Part shown: in pieces, positions 1-7,821 of the stretch
Numbering within the stretch: the first letter of the stretch is position 1
Layout: each line of letters begins with the position of its first letter
Source of the DNA: 2-12-FULL-60-19 sp041483675
Lineage (GTDB): Bacteria > Desulfobacterota > Binatia > UBA9968
Assembly (NCBI GenBank): GCA_041483675.1
Contig: JBGPGE010000001.1
Coordinates: 62,001-126,000 of the forward strand
Length of the DNA stretch: 64,000 nucleotides
Direction of reading: 5' to 3'
Position numbers and translations under genes: made by a program
Notes under the pieces: model-generated
The model's input: the letters and a program-made list of their open reading frames with translations, nothing else
The model's database searches: none
What the model was told of the DNA's origin: nothing

Positions 1-92
1 CTGAGCCGGCAGCGACCCGTCGCCCGATAGGCGCGGGCATGCTCCGCCCCGATGCCCAGACCGACTACTGCGACGCCGAGTGGAGCGCTCAT
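1..92 (-). CDS. Gfo/Idh/MocA-type oxidoreductase, N-terminus only (partial)
   Basis: Only the first 30 codons are in the window. They read MSAPLGVAVVGLGIGAEHAR and onward, with the Gly-rich turn and the following Ala-Glu-His typical of the NAD(P)-binding fold of Gfo/Idh/MocA dehydrogenases. The ATG overlaps the stop of the preceding cytidylyltransferase gene by four bases (ATGA at 89-92), so the two are translationally coupled. Enzymes of this family often act in nucleotide-sugar or surface-glycan pathways, which would suit the partner gene. Substrate cannot be told from this fragment. Confidence 0.7.
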   Translation of the reverse strand, partial: MSAPLGVAVVGLGIGAEHARAYRATGRCRL

Positions 93-757
93 GCGACCCG
101 CTTGACCTCCTGCATGAGGACTTTCGGTGGAAACAACTCCTGAGAGCACAAGTGTTCCAGATGAATCAGATCCTCCAGCGTATCGACCGCGTAGCTCGTC
201 TCGGCGAGCTTGGGCTCGGCCGACTCGATATTGACGATGTTGAAAATTTCCGGGTGGTAATAATAAATTTGCGTGGCGTGCTCTTTTTGCTGTGGCGTCA
301 GCCGGCTCGCGTCGATCGCCGCGAAGGTGGCCGCGCGAATCAGCTCCACGCTCTGCCCTTTGGGGAAGGTCCGCGGGAAGACGTTGGTTACGAGGTCTAT
401 ATCTTTACCGTCTTGATAGCGCATGGCGGCGCTGAGCAGCGAAGGATCGAGCAGCGGGCTGTCGGCGCAGAGACGAAAGAACCAGTCGCAGGGGTTGGCG
501 CGGAGACAGCCCTGGAACCGCTCCACGACGTTCTCCAGCGGGCCGCGGAACACCGAGACACCGAGCTCCCGGACGTAGCAGGCCAGCGGATCGTCCGCCG
601 CCGTCGCGCTGGTGGCGACGGTGATGCGGTCGCGCGCCACCGCCTCGGCGGCCGCGTCGATCAGGCGGGCAATAATCGCCTTGCCTTGAAACGGCGCGAG
701 GACTTTGCCGGGAAATCGCCTGGAACCCATGCGGGCCTGAATGAATACTCGGACCAT
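89..757 (-). CDS. SpsF/NeuA-like sugar cytidylyltransferase
   Basis: A 222-residue protein of the CMP-sugar synthetase superfamily (PF02348; SpsF-type). The N-terminus carries the nucleotide-binding signature QARMGSRRFPGKVL, and CADSPLLDP further in matches the family's metal-binding region. I start it at the ATG at 757 because family members begin a few residues before the QARMGS motif; an in-frame ATG at 793 would add 12 residues without family match. It would activate a sugar with CTP in the cytoplasm. Lying at the edge of a flagellar cluster and coupled to an oxidoreductase, it may serve flagellin or surface glycosylation with nonulosonic-type sugars; that role is inference. Confidence 0.75.
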   Translation of the reverse strand: MVRVFIQARMGSRRFPGKVLAPFQGKAIIARLIDAAAEAVARDRITVATSATAADDPLACYVRELGVSVFRGPLENVVERFQGCLRANPCDWFFRLCADSPLLDPSLLSAAMRYQDGKDIDLVTNVFPRTFPKGQSVELIRAATFAAIDASRLTPQQKEHATQIYYYHPEIFNIVNIESAEPKLAETSYAVDTLEDLIHLEHLCSQELFPPKVLMQEVKRVA

Positions 758-800
758 TGCCCCAACGCATGAAGCAAGATGCAGGCCACGCAAAGAACAA

Positions 801-825
801 GGGATGAAGGATGAGGGATGAAAGG
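801..825. repeat. Degenerate short tandem repeat (unit about gatgaggg)
   Basis: Three imperfect copies of a gatgagg-like word lie in the 89-base gap between the cytidylyltransferase and the HDOD kinase. It is the leftmost of the intergenic short-repeat tracts in this window. Confidence 0.55.
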
Positions 826-846
826 AAAAAAGTTCCGGAGAGTCGG

Positions 847-3174
847 TTAGGCCGCGGCCTGGGCGGACCGGCCAAGGGGAAGCCGGACGCGGAAAGTCGC
901 CCCCCGTCCCGGCTCGCTTTCGACGCTGATTTGGCCCTCTAGAAGGTCGAGCACCCGGCGCACCGTATAGAGACCCAGACCGAGACCGCCAAAGTGGCGG
1001 CTATCGCCGTCATCAAGCTGGCGGAAGCGGTCGAAAATAATCTCCCGGCCCTGCTCCTCGATGCCGATGCCGGTGTCCTGGACGACTATCTCGACGCCCC
1101 CGTCCACGCCGAAACTTCCCAGGACGATTTTTCCCTCGCGGGTAAATTTTGCCGCGTTGTCGAGCAGGCAGGTCAACACCTGCTTGACCCGCTTGGCGTC
1201 GGAAAAGATCGTCGGCAGCGTGCCGGTGTAGTCGCGTTCCAGGACGACGGGCTTGCCGGCGATCAGGCCGGTGGCATGGAGCGCCGCCTCGTCCAGCAGG
1301 GCCGATAGCTCGAGCGGCTCGCGGCGCACCTTGAGCAGGTCGCCCTCGATCTGCGTCAAGTCGAGAATGGCATCGATCATGCTCAGCAGGTGCTCGGCGG
1401 CCTTGAGAATCTTTTGCATCCCGGTGCGAATCTCCGGAGTCGGCTCGCCGAACAGATTGTTCAACACCATGCCCGGATAGGCCATGATAATGCTGAGCGG
1501 GGTGCGCAGCTCGTGCGACATGATGTGCAAAAACTTTTCTTTGACGCGGAGCGCCTCCTGCAGCGCCTTGTTGAGCTTCTGGAGCGTCACGGCCTCTTCG
1601 GCGGATTCCCGGTAGAGCCGCGCGTTTTCCAGCGCCACCGCGACCAGGCCGACGAAGTTATTGAAGCCGCTGATCTCCTGGGGCGTCCATTGCCGCTCCC
1701 TGCGGCTGTGGACCGACAGCACGGCGATCGCCTTGCCCGCCCACTCCACCGGCAGCAAGAGATGCGAGCGGTATCCGCCGCGGCTGAAAAAATCTTTTTC
1801 CCAGGAAGGCGTCGCGCGCCCGATGTCGGCGATCACTATCGCCTCTTTCATCCGCGCCACCCAGCCGGCCAGGCTTGCGTCGGCGGGGATCGTCGTGCCG
1901 AGCAGGCCGTCGGTCCCCGCCGCGCCGGCGATTTCGAGCGCCTCCGCTTTCGGCAGGAGAATCTCCGCGGCGTCCGCGCCGAGCAGCGCCACGGCGTGAG
2001 AGGCGATGTTGGGCAACATCTCATCCAGGCCGGCCAGCACGGAGATCTGTTTTCCCGCTTCGATAAAGCGGGCGAAATAGGCGCCCGCGTCCGCGGCGGC
2101 GGCCGGGGTTGCCGCCGTCGGCGCGCCCTGGGGAGAAGCGGCGGCTTTGCCGTTCGCCCGGCCGTTCGATTTCTCGGCTTCGTCGCGCTTGGCCGGGCTT
2201 CTCCAGCCCAGCGCCATGGCGAACATCTCCCGGCTCTTTTCCAGCTCGGAAATCACCCCGCCGAGCATCTCCCGGCATTGATCCTCCGTCACTTTGAGAA
2301 ACGGCCAGACCGAGCCGTCGAGCGCGCCGTCGCCGCGATCTCCGCCTTTGCCGATCTCGGAGCTTTCGCAAAGCCGGTCGGCCAGATGGACGATCGCCAC
2401 GATCTTGCGCACCGAGTCGTCCGCATTCTGCGGCACTTCCGCCGGCGCGCGATGAAACCCGATCGAGTATCTGAGGAGCGGCGGGAAACCCCACTGATTG
2501 GCCGCCGCCTGTCCCACCACCGTATGGTCGGTGCCGAGCGTGCGCTGTTCCGCCTGGGAGAGCGGGATCCCTTCGCTCTCGGCGATCTGCACCGCGTCGA
2601 GCAGCTCCTTCTTGAAAAACCGGTACAGCAACACCTTGCCCATATCGTGGAGCAGTCCGGCGATAAAGGCCTCTTCCGGGGAAATGCGTCCGATGTGCGT
2701 CGCGACGGCCCGGGACCATACGGCGCAACCTAAGGAATGCTCCCACAACTGGCCGATGCTTAGAATCTCGTTGTCTTCATCGGCAAAAGTGCCGAAGGTG
2801 AACAGGGTCAGCGCGAGCGACGCGATGGCGTCCATGCCCAGGATCGAGACGGCCTGGGACACAGTACTGACTTCGCGCGACTGGCCGTAGAAGGGCGAGT
2901 TGGCGATGCGCAGCAGGCGAGCGGTAAAGGCCTGGTCGAGGACGATGATCTTCGCCATCTCCCGTGCGCCGGCCCGCTCATCCCGCGCCACCTCGACGAT
3001 CTTCATGGCGACCGGAGAGAACGGCAACTGCGTGACCCGCTCGATGACTCGCGCCACCCGCTGGTTATGCCCCGCGGCTCCGCGCTCTTCGGCGCCGACC
3101 TGGCGGAACGGGGCAAGAGCCGGCGCGCTGCCCGCCGCGCCTGGTTGTCGCCCTGCTCGATTTAACGCTTCCAT
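847..3174 (-). CDS. HDOD-GAF hybrid sensor histidine kinase
   Basis: About 775 residues with three parts: an HDOD domain (about residues 45-250, with the HDMGK-type remnant of HD hydrolases), a GAF domain (about 375-520), and a histidine kinase core with the HisKA H-box (HIMSHELRTPLS, near 560) and an ATPase with N (DNAAKF), G1 (DTGIGIE) and G2 (GLGLGLY) boxes. No membrane segment and no receiver domain are visible, so it should be a soluble kinase. The longer frame opens with TTG at 3180; I prefer the ATG at 3174. It follows the sigma-28-controlled 134-residue gene by about 120 bases and may be co-transcribed. Its partner regulator is not obvious; the HDOD-receiver protein at 22537 is one candidate. 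Confidence 0.85.
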   Translation of the reverse strand: MEALNRAGRQPGAAGSAPALAPFRQVGAEERGAAGHNQRVARVIERVTQLPFSPVAMKIVEVARDERAGAREMAKIIVLDQAFTARLLRIANSPFYGQSREVSTVSQAVSILGMDAIASLALTLFTFGTFADEDNEILSIGQLWEHSLGCAVWSRAVATHIGRISPEEAFIAGLLHDMGKVLLYRFFKKELLDAVQIAESEGIPLSQAEQRTLGTDHTVVGQAAANQWGFPPLLRYSIGFHRAPAEVPQNADDSVRKIVAIVHLADRLCESSEIGKGGDRGDGALDGSVWPFLKVTEDQCREMLGGVISELEKSREMFAMALGWRSPAKRDEAEKSNGRANGKAAASPQGAPTAATPAAAADAGAYFARFIEAGKQISVLAGLDEMLPNIASHAVALLGADAAEILLPKAEALEIAGAAGTDGLLGTTIPADASLAGWVARMKEAIVIADIGRATPSWEKDFFSRGGYRSHLLLPVEWAGKAIAVLSVHSRRERQWTPQEISGFNNFVGLVAVALENARLYRESAEEAVTLQKLNKALQEALRVKEKFLHIMSHELRTPLSIIMAYPGMVLNNLFGEPTPEIRTGMQKILKAAEHLLSMIDAILDLTQIEGDLLKVRREPLELSALLDEAALHATGLIAGKPVVLERDYTGTLPTIFSDAKRVKQVLTCLLDNAAKFTREGKIVLGSFGVDGGVEIVVQDTGIGIEEQGREIIFDRFRQLDDGDSRHFGGLGLGLYTVRRVLDLLEGQISVESEPGRGATFRVRLPLGRSAQAAA

Positions 3175-3237
3175 GGTCAAACGTATAACAGCCTGGAGGA
3201 CTGGACTGATGGATTAGCGGAGTAATACGTTTGAAAC

Positions 3238-3280
3238 CAAATACTCCAATACTCCAATACTCCCATCGTCCAACACTCCA
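3238..3280. repeat. Degenerate short tandem repeat (unit aatactcc)
   Basis: Three near-perfect aatactcc copies followed by two decayed ones fill the gap between the HDOD kinase and the 134-residue gene. Confidence 0.75.
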
Positions 3281-3294
3281 TTTTGTCCGACCTG

Positions 3295-3699
3295 CTACGC
3301 CGCCTTTTTCCGTTTCGGCGCCGGCGCCTGCACCATTTTCAACGCCGGGCGGGCCGCCAGCTGTCTTTCCTTCCAACGCAGCAAGCCGCCGCGCAGATAT
3401 TGCGGATCGATGGCCAAAGTTTCGCAGACGTTGTCGAAGGAAAAAAGCGAGTCGTTGTCGCGGTCGAAGAGCCAGCTCTCGAGCTCGGCGAGCTTGCCGT
3501 TGGGCTTCCCCCGGCGGGGGAAAAAATGTTTCTGGTAGCTCTCTATGGCATCCTCCAGGATGGCCCACATGAGCAGCTTCTCGGGCTCAATGGGGATGGT
3601 CCGGCGCAGGGTCTCAAAATACTGCACCGGCAGGACCGCATCGGGCTCGAACAGGGCGAGCGCCTTCTCCGCCAGCCGAAATTCCGGTTCGTGCAACAT
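3295..3699 (-). CDS. Conserved-looking unknown protein, 134 residues, late flagellar regulon
   Basis: I do not recognise a named family. The protein is soluble, acidic and helical in its first 80 residues. It has a striking FSFDNVCETLAIDP-YLRGGL-RW segment (about 85-115) resembling a small helix-turn-helix-like or all-alpha module, and ends in a Lys/Ala-rich tail. There is no signal peptide or membrane segment. A textbook sigma-28 promoter ends 20 bases upstream, so it should be expressed with flagellin-class genes, and it sits just downstream of fliW. Function unknown; a role in late flagellar control is inference. Confidence 0.75.
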   Translation of the reverse strand: MLHEPEFRLAEKALALFEPDAVLPVQYFETLRRTIPIEPEKLLMWAILEDAIESYQKHFFPRRGKPNGKLAELESWLFDRDNDSLFSFDNVCETLAIDPQYLRGGLLRWKERQLAARPALKMVQAPAPKRKKAA

Positions 3700-3719
3700 A
3701 GGAAGAACCTCTAGAGAGG

Positions 3720-3746
3720 TTTTCGGCCTTCGGACCCGAAACTTTA
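3720..3746 (-). promoter_or_regulatory. Sigma-28 (FliA) promoter for the 134-residue gene
   Basis: On the minus strand the -35 box is TAAAGTTT (3739-3746), identical to the enterobacterial consensus. An exact 11-base spacer follows, then -10 box GCCGAAAA (3720-3727; consensus GCCGATAA). The -35 box overlaps the fliW stop codon. Predicted start of transcription is near 3713. Confidence 0.8.
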
Positions 3747-4199
3747 GGAAACCGTGGAATTGACCAACGGATGGCGCAGAGGATACTGCTCGGCGATGAT
3801 CTGGACGCCCAGGCGGTTCGCCGGATTGAGCACCACGGGCCCCTGAAGATTGGCCGTAATCTCAGCGACTCGCTCCCGCAGCGTAACGATGGCGAAGACC
3901 GTGAGATCGGCCGTCGAGCTGGCGCCCAGCTTGGCTGGCACCCCGGGCAAAAGGGCGAGGCTGTAATCCGCCACCAGCAGATCGGGTGAAATGAGCGGGA
4001 AACAGAGATCGTCGTCCTTCGCCTGGAGCAGAAAAAACGGCGACGCGCTGCCGTCGGGCGGCTGGTAAGGGCTCAGCACAAAGTTTTGGTGGGAAGAAAA
4101 ACCCAGCAGCCCTTCAGGGAAGAAAAACTGCTGTTCCTCCACGACGAAAGCGGACGGGGTCGCAAGCCCGCCGGCCTCGCGCTTTTCCGAATCAGTCAT
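3744..4199 (-). CDS. fliW: Flagellar assembly factor FliW
   Basis: A 151-residue FliW: a small beta-barrel protein that binds CsrA non-competitively and, in Bacillus and Campylobacter, also flagellin, so that flagellin export feeds back on its translation. Family hallmarks seen are FPEGLLGF near the start, SPFFLLQAKDDDLCFPLI, and an NLQGPVVLNP segment followed by GVQII toward the C-terminus. The start at 4199 is set by a strong AAGGAGG (4209-4215) nine bases upstream; a longer frame to 4259 reads back through csrA. The start lies 8 bases inside csrA, so the two antagonists are translationally coupled. Confidence 0.93.
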   Translation of the reverse strand: MTDSEKREAGGLATPSAFVVEEQQFFFPEGLLGFSSHQNFVLSPYQPPDGSASPFFLLQAKDDDLCFPLISPDLLVADYSLALLPGVPAKLGASSTADLTVFAIVTLRERVAEITANLQGPVVLNPANRLGVQIIAEQYPLRHPLVNSTVS

Positions 4200-4449
4200 C
4201 ACGGCTTGCCTCCTTTTTTCCATGCCAGTGCTTGACCAGCGCCGCGAGCGGCAGCGCATGCCCCAGCCCCTGGGCGGCGGCGCTGTTCTCCTCCTGCAGC
4301 GCCTTGACTATCTCCTCGCGCAGCACCGGCACGTGGTGCGGCGCGGTGATGCCCAGCCGCACCTGGCCGCCGGCGGCGGCGACGACTGTAACGACGATGT
4401 CGTCGCCGATCGTGATGCTCTCTCCGGCCCGGCGCGTAAGAACCAGCAT
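4192..4449 (-). CDS. csrA: Carbon storage/translational regulator CsrA
   Basis: An 85-residue CsrA, which binds GGA motifs in mRNA leaders and in flagellated bacteria represses flagellin translation. The N-terminal strand MLVLTRRAGESI and the RNA-binding RLGITAP and VPVLREEI segments are clear. The usual His before RREE is Leu here, and the protein carries about 20 extra C-terminal residues beyond the common 60-70. It lies 6 bases after flgL and overlaps fliW, completing the filament-junction operon under the flgM promoter. Confidence 0.95.
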   Translation of the reverse strand: MLVLTRRAGESITIGDDIVVTVVAAAGGQVRLGITAPHHVPVLREEIVKALQEENSAAAQGLGHALPLAALVKHWHGKKEASRDD

Positions 4450-4455
4450 AAAATC

Positions 4456-5364
4456 CTACCGCAAAAAGTCGAGCAGGCTCGGCTGGATCACCCGCGCCGA
4501 GGATTGCAGCGCCGCCTGAAACGCCTGCTGGAGGCGGGCGAAGTCCGAGTAGATCTTGAGCGCGTCCACGTCTTCGATCTTAGAGCGCATCTCGCCGGTT
4601 CGTAAGCGCATCGCCTCCAGCCCGTCGCTCGCGGTGTTCAATGTATCGAGACGGGCGCCCACCTCCGCGCGAAATCGCGACGCCTGATTCAACGCGGTAT
4701 CGAGCCGGCCGATCTGCGCTCCGATCCCGCTTGGGCCGGTGACATCATTGGCCTGCAGCGCCGTCTCCAGGTCCAAAAGAACATCGAACATATCGACCCC
4801 GCCGGTCACTCCGACTCCCTGGAAAACTTTATCGCCCGGCAGGTTGACGGCAACGTTGGTCGAGCTGTTGGCTTGAATCTTGACCTCGCCGCCGTCGCCG
4901 CTATAGGTGACGACTCCCACGCCTTCAGCGAACGGCACGGTAGCGTTTTCAAAGCCGGCGAAGAGATAGCGGTTTTCGAACTTCGTGTTGCCGAGAGATA
5001 GCAGCCTTAAGAAAAGCTGGCGCACTTCCGCTGCGGTGGAGGCCCGGTCCTGAGCGGAGACGGAACCGTTCGTCATCGCCAGGGCCAGTTCTTTGGTCCG
5101 GCTCAGGATGTCGTCGACTTCGCCAAGCACCGAGTCGGTCTGATTGAGAACCGGCAGCGCGCTCTGGATGTTTTTATCGTACTGATCGAGCGAGGCCTCG
5201 AAACTCCTGAGATCGACTGCCCGGACCGCGCCGAACGGATCGTCGGAGAGGCGGTTGATGCGCTTTCCGGTCGAGACCGACTCCTGCGTCTCGGCCAGCC
5301 TGCGATAAGCCTGCTGGAGACCCTCTTGCACTTGATTGGATAGCGATTGATTGGTGACGCGCAT
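4456..5364 (-). CDS. flgL: Hook-filament junction protein FlgL (HAP3)
   Basis: 302 residues, the normal size for FlgL. The flagellin-like N-terminal helix (MRVTNQSLSNQVQEGLQ) and the VSTGKRINRLSDDPFGAVRA turn match the flagellin/FlgL D0-D1 region; the C-terminal helix ends ARVIQPSLLDFLR. Exported by the flagellar type III system, it joins FlgK to the filament. The leader to flgK holds palindromes and a short tandem repeat. Confidence 0.95.
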   Translation of the reverse strand: MRVTNQSLSNQVQEGLQQAYRRLAETQESVSTGKRINRLSDDPFGAVRAVDLRSFEASLDQYDKNIQSALPVLNQTDSVLGEVDDILSRTKELALAMTNGSVSAQDRASTAAEVRQLFLRLLSLGNTKFENRYLFAGFENATVPFAEGVGVVTYSGDGGEVKIQANSSTNVAVNLPGDKVFQGVGVTGGVDMFDVLLDLETALQANDVTGPSGIGAQIGRLDTALNQASRFRAEVGARLDTLNTASDGLEAMRLRTGEMRSKIEDVDALKIYSDFARLQQAFQAALQSSARVIQPSLLDFLR

Positions 5365-5383
5365 GGCTCTGTCTTCTTCCGGA

Positions 5384-5434
5384 GGGCGCGATGAATCGCG
5401 CCCCTACAGGGCAGACACACAGGTCTGCCCCTAC
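5384..5434. repeat. Compound palindromic element of the GTAGGGGC family
   Basis: Two adjoining inverted repeats: gggcgcgat/atcgcgccc (5384-5404) and gggcaga/tctgccc (about 5409-5430), with cccctac ends. The terminal GTAGGGGC word (as gcccctac) is shared with elements at 13721, 16110 and 19563 while the inner sequence differs. Confidence 0.7.
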
Positions 5435-5452
5435 CGCCTTCTCCCTTCCTGC

Positions 5453-5496
5453 TATCCTCGATCCTCCATCCTCAATCCTCTATCCTCTATCCTCCT
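5453..5496. repeat. Degenerate short tandem repeat (unit atcctcN)
   Basis: Six copies of atcctc followed by a variable base fill the remainder of the flgK-flgL gap and end at the flgK stop codon. Confidence 0.8.
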
Positions 5497-5497
5497 G

Positions 5498-6898
5498 CTA
5501 CCTCACCATCGCCAACACCGTCTGATACATCTCGTCTCCGGTGCGCACCAGGACGGAGGCGGCCTCGAAGGCGCGCTGAAAAAGAATCAGCTTGGTCATC
5601 TCCTCTTCGATGCTCACGCCGGAAAGTCCGTCGCGCCGCGCCTGAGCCTGGCTTAGCAGCGACTCTTGAAAGTTGAGATTATTTTGCGCGCTCTCCGCCT
5701 TCGCGCCCACGTCCTGGACGAGCGACAGGTAGTAGTCCTGGAGCGTCTTGTTACCGAGGGCGGGGATGGCGCTGTTCTGTAGGTTCGTGAGTGCCAGTGC
5801 GTTGCCGTTGTCCCCCGGCGCGCCGGCGGCGGTTTGCGCTGCGGCGATGAGTCCCGGATCGCCGGCGACGGCTGCCGTCGCCTGGACAATGTTGGCGGCG
5901 CCCGGAACCGCGCCGATCGGGTTGAAAAAGTTTCCGCCCGCCGCGCCGTAGAGATCGAAGCCGAGCGCGTGTTGGGCATTGACCTCATCGACGAGCGTCT
6001 TTGCCAACTGATCGAGTTGGCCGATCATGTTCGGCGTTTCGACGTCGCGCATGGCGAGAATGCCGCCCAGCTCGCCCTTGGTGAAAAGCGCCGTGGCATC
6101 GAAGGCGAGCCCTTCCGGGCTGCGGTATTCGACGGTGTGCAGTCCCGACGGCGCGAGATTGCCCGCGTCGAGCGTCGCCGCCCGATCGCCGCTCACCAAG
6201 AGCAGGCCGCCCGCCAGCACCGTCAACTGCTCCCCCTGCCCGCCACCCAGGACAGTGGCCCCGGTCAGACGGGAAATCTCTTGCAGCAGAACCTGGCGCT
6301 GGTCTCTCAGGTCGTTGGCCGGCTGGCCTCCGGACTCGACGGCGGCGATCTGTCGATTGTAGTCGGCGATCTGCGTGAGCAGCGAATTGGCTTGGCCGAC
6401 GACTTGGGTGAGCTCTCCATCCAAATTGGACTGCGCGTTCGTCAGCAGGCTCCGCGTCTCGCGCAAGCGGTCGCCCAACGCGTTCGCCTTGCCGATCACT
6501 GCCGTTCTTTCGGCCTGCCCGCCCGGATTATTCGAGAGACTCGACCAGGCGGCAAAAAAATCGCTGAGCGCTTCCGAGATTCCTCCCGTGACCGGAAAGG
6601 CTTCCTGGATTCCGCCCAACGCGCGCGCCTCGGCCTGTGTAAAGCCGAGCGTGCCGTTGTGGCCGAGCAGCTCCGCTTCGCTGAAGCGGTTCATCACGCT
6701 GCTCACGCCGTCGATCGACACTCCGTTGCCGAGCGTGAGTTGCCCCTGGACGATCGGATAGGCCGACGTGAGATCGAGCCGCTGGCGCGAATAGCCGGGA
6801 GTGGCGACGTTGGCCAGGTTATGGCTGGTCGTCTGGATCGCCTTCTGCTGGGCCGCCATCGCCTGCGCCGCAATCGAAAAACTGGTCAGGATAGACAT
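5498..6898 (-). CDS. flgK: Hook-associated protein FlgK (HAP1)
   Basis: 466 residues. The rod/hook-type N-terminus has the ANVATPGYSRQRLDL motif and the C-terminus the VSIEEEMTKLILFQRAFEAAS helix, both diagnostic of FlgK. It is the first junction protein placed on the finished hook. Five bases separate it from flgN, its export chaperone. In length it is at the short end of the family, with a reduced central D2 domain. Confidence 0.95.
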   Translation of the reverse strand: MSILTSFSIAAQAMAAQQKAIQTTSHNLANVATPGYSRQRLDLTSAYPIVQGQLTLGNGVSIDGVSSVMNRFSEAELLGHNGTLGFTQAEARALGGIQEAFPVTGGISEALSDFFAAWSSLSNNPGGQAERTAVIGKANALGDRLRETRSLLTNAQSNLDGELTQVVGQANSLLTQIADYNRQIAAVESGGQPANDLRDQRQVLLQEISRLTGATVLGGGQGEQLTVLAGGLLLVSGDRAATLDAGNLAPSGLHTVEYRSPEGLAFDATALFTKGELGGILAMRDVETPNMIGQLDQLAKTLVDEVNAQHALGFDLYGAAGGNFFNPIGAVPGAANIVQATAAVAGDPGLIAAAQTAAGAPGDNGNALALTNLQNSAIPALGNKTLQDYYLSLVQDVGAKAESAQNNLNFQESLLSQAQARRDGLSGVSIEEEMTKLILFQRAFEAASVLVRTGDEMYQTVLAMVR

Positions 6899-6903
6899 GA
6901 AAC

Positions 6904-7410
6904 TTAGATTTTGCCTTGAATCAGGCCGGAGGAGGCGTGCGTGAAAGAATCGGATGTCCCCTGCTCTCCGTAAAGACGCATGTCAGGACGGCTCAAAGGA
7001 CTCAGCGCATCGCGGATGTGCTGCAAAAGATTGTCCATCAAATTCAACAAACTTTTTTCTTCGGCTTGGAGGCGCGTGTAAGTCCGGCGTGCGTCAGCTT
7101 GAAGACGCTGAAGCTCGCCCGCCTGATCCGCCTGCGAAACGCGGCACAGAATCTCCGTCAGAGAGAGCGTCGCGTCATCCGTGCCGCCGAGCCGGCTGAC
7201 GATCGCCCGCCGCCGCTCCTCCATCGCGCCGAGGTTGGACAGCAGCGACTCGCGGCCCTCGATCCGCTCGATCAACGAAGAGATTTTCCATTCGAGAATC
7301 GCCTGGCGCTGGGCGGCGAGGTTCTCCAGCAGATCCTGCCCCAGAGAGATCTCCTCTCCGACGACTGCGGCTAACTCCGTTAGCTCGTGTGTCATGGGAG
7401 GTCCGCTCAT
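6904..7410 (-). CDS. flgN: FlgN-type export chaperone for FlgK/FlgL
   Basis: 168 residues, almost entirely helical with long coiled-coil heptads (about 10-130), as in FlgN, the cytoplasmic chaperone that escorts the junction proteins to the export gate. Sequence conservation in this family is low, so the call leans on size, predicted fold and position between flgM and flgK. The ATG overlaps the flgM stop (ATGA, 7407-7410); a second ATG at 7395 is possible. Confidence 0.85.
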   Translation of the reverse strand: MSGPPMTHELTELAAVVGEEISLGQDLLENLAAQRQAILEWKISSLIERIEGRESLLSNLGAMEERRRAIVSRLGGTDDATLSLTEILCRVSQADQAGELQRLQADARRTYTRLQAEEKSLLNLMDNLLQHIRDALSPLSRPDMRLYGEQGTSDSFTHASSGLIQGKI

Positions 7411-7724
7411 TTTTCGCCCAGCAGCCGCGAAACTTCGCTGCGCACGAGGCTCTCCGCCACCGTCTCAGCGTCGACGTGGTATTCACCTTGCGCGATCAGC
7501 TCCTTCAGATGGGCGACTTTCTCCGCCCGAAGCTCGTCGCCCTTGCCGGCCAACTCGGCCGCCTTTTGCAGGTAGCGGGCCTCCGGCGAGATGCTGATCT
7601 TGGCCGAGCCGCCGGCGCTCTCCGGCCCCTTTTCCCCGTCGCTACGAACCGGGGCAATCCCCTTGTCGTTCTTGACGAGCTGGGAAATGCCGGAGTCGAT
7701 GAGGTCCTTACTGGTAATCTTCAT
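7407..7724 (-). CDS. flgM: Anti-sigma-28 factor FlgM
   Basis: 105 residues with the FlgM C-terminal sigma-binding region: ISISPEARYLQKA, then RAEKVAHLKELIAQGEYHVDAETVAESLV. It binds FliA until the hook is complete and is then secreted. It is the first gene of the flgM-flgN-flgK-flgL-csrA-fliW run and has its own sigma-28 promoter, giving the usual FliA autoregulatory loop. The SD is GGGGAG, 7 bases before ATG. Confidence 0.95.
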   Translation of the reverse strand: MKITSKDLIDSGISQLVKNDKGIAPVRSDGEKGPESAGGSAKISISPEARYLQKAAELAGKGDELRAEKVAHLKELIAQGEYHVDAETVAESLVRSEVSRLLGEK

Positions 7725-7786
7725 TCGTCTTCTCCCCCTTCGCCCTGTGGGCGCAATCAGACCTAGAGTGGTTCAACTAATTGGGT

Positions 7787-7813
7787 ATATCGGCGACTCC
7801 TCCGGCTTCTTTA
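7787..7813 (-). promoter_or_regulatory. Sigma-28 promoter of the flgM operon
   Basis: Minus-strand -35 TAAAGAAG (7806-7813), 11-base spacer, -10 GCCGATAT (7787-7794). The -10 differs from consensus at one base. Predicted leader to flgM is about 50 bases. Confidence 0.82.
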
Positions 7814-7821
7814 ATAAAATC

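Noticed and set aside
847..853. Possible frameshift or pseudogene calls for overlapping gene ends
   Set aside because: Overlaps here and elsewhere are regular ATGA or TGATG couplings; only the MCP 1/PstS-like junction is abnormal.
5834..6907. Long plus-strand open frame opposite flgK
   Set aside because: Arg/Ala-rich shadow of a high-GC gene; flgK on the other strand is unambiguous. The same applies to the long frames opposite flgI (8725-9771), flhA (16817-18286) and cheA (41806-43110).
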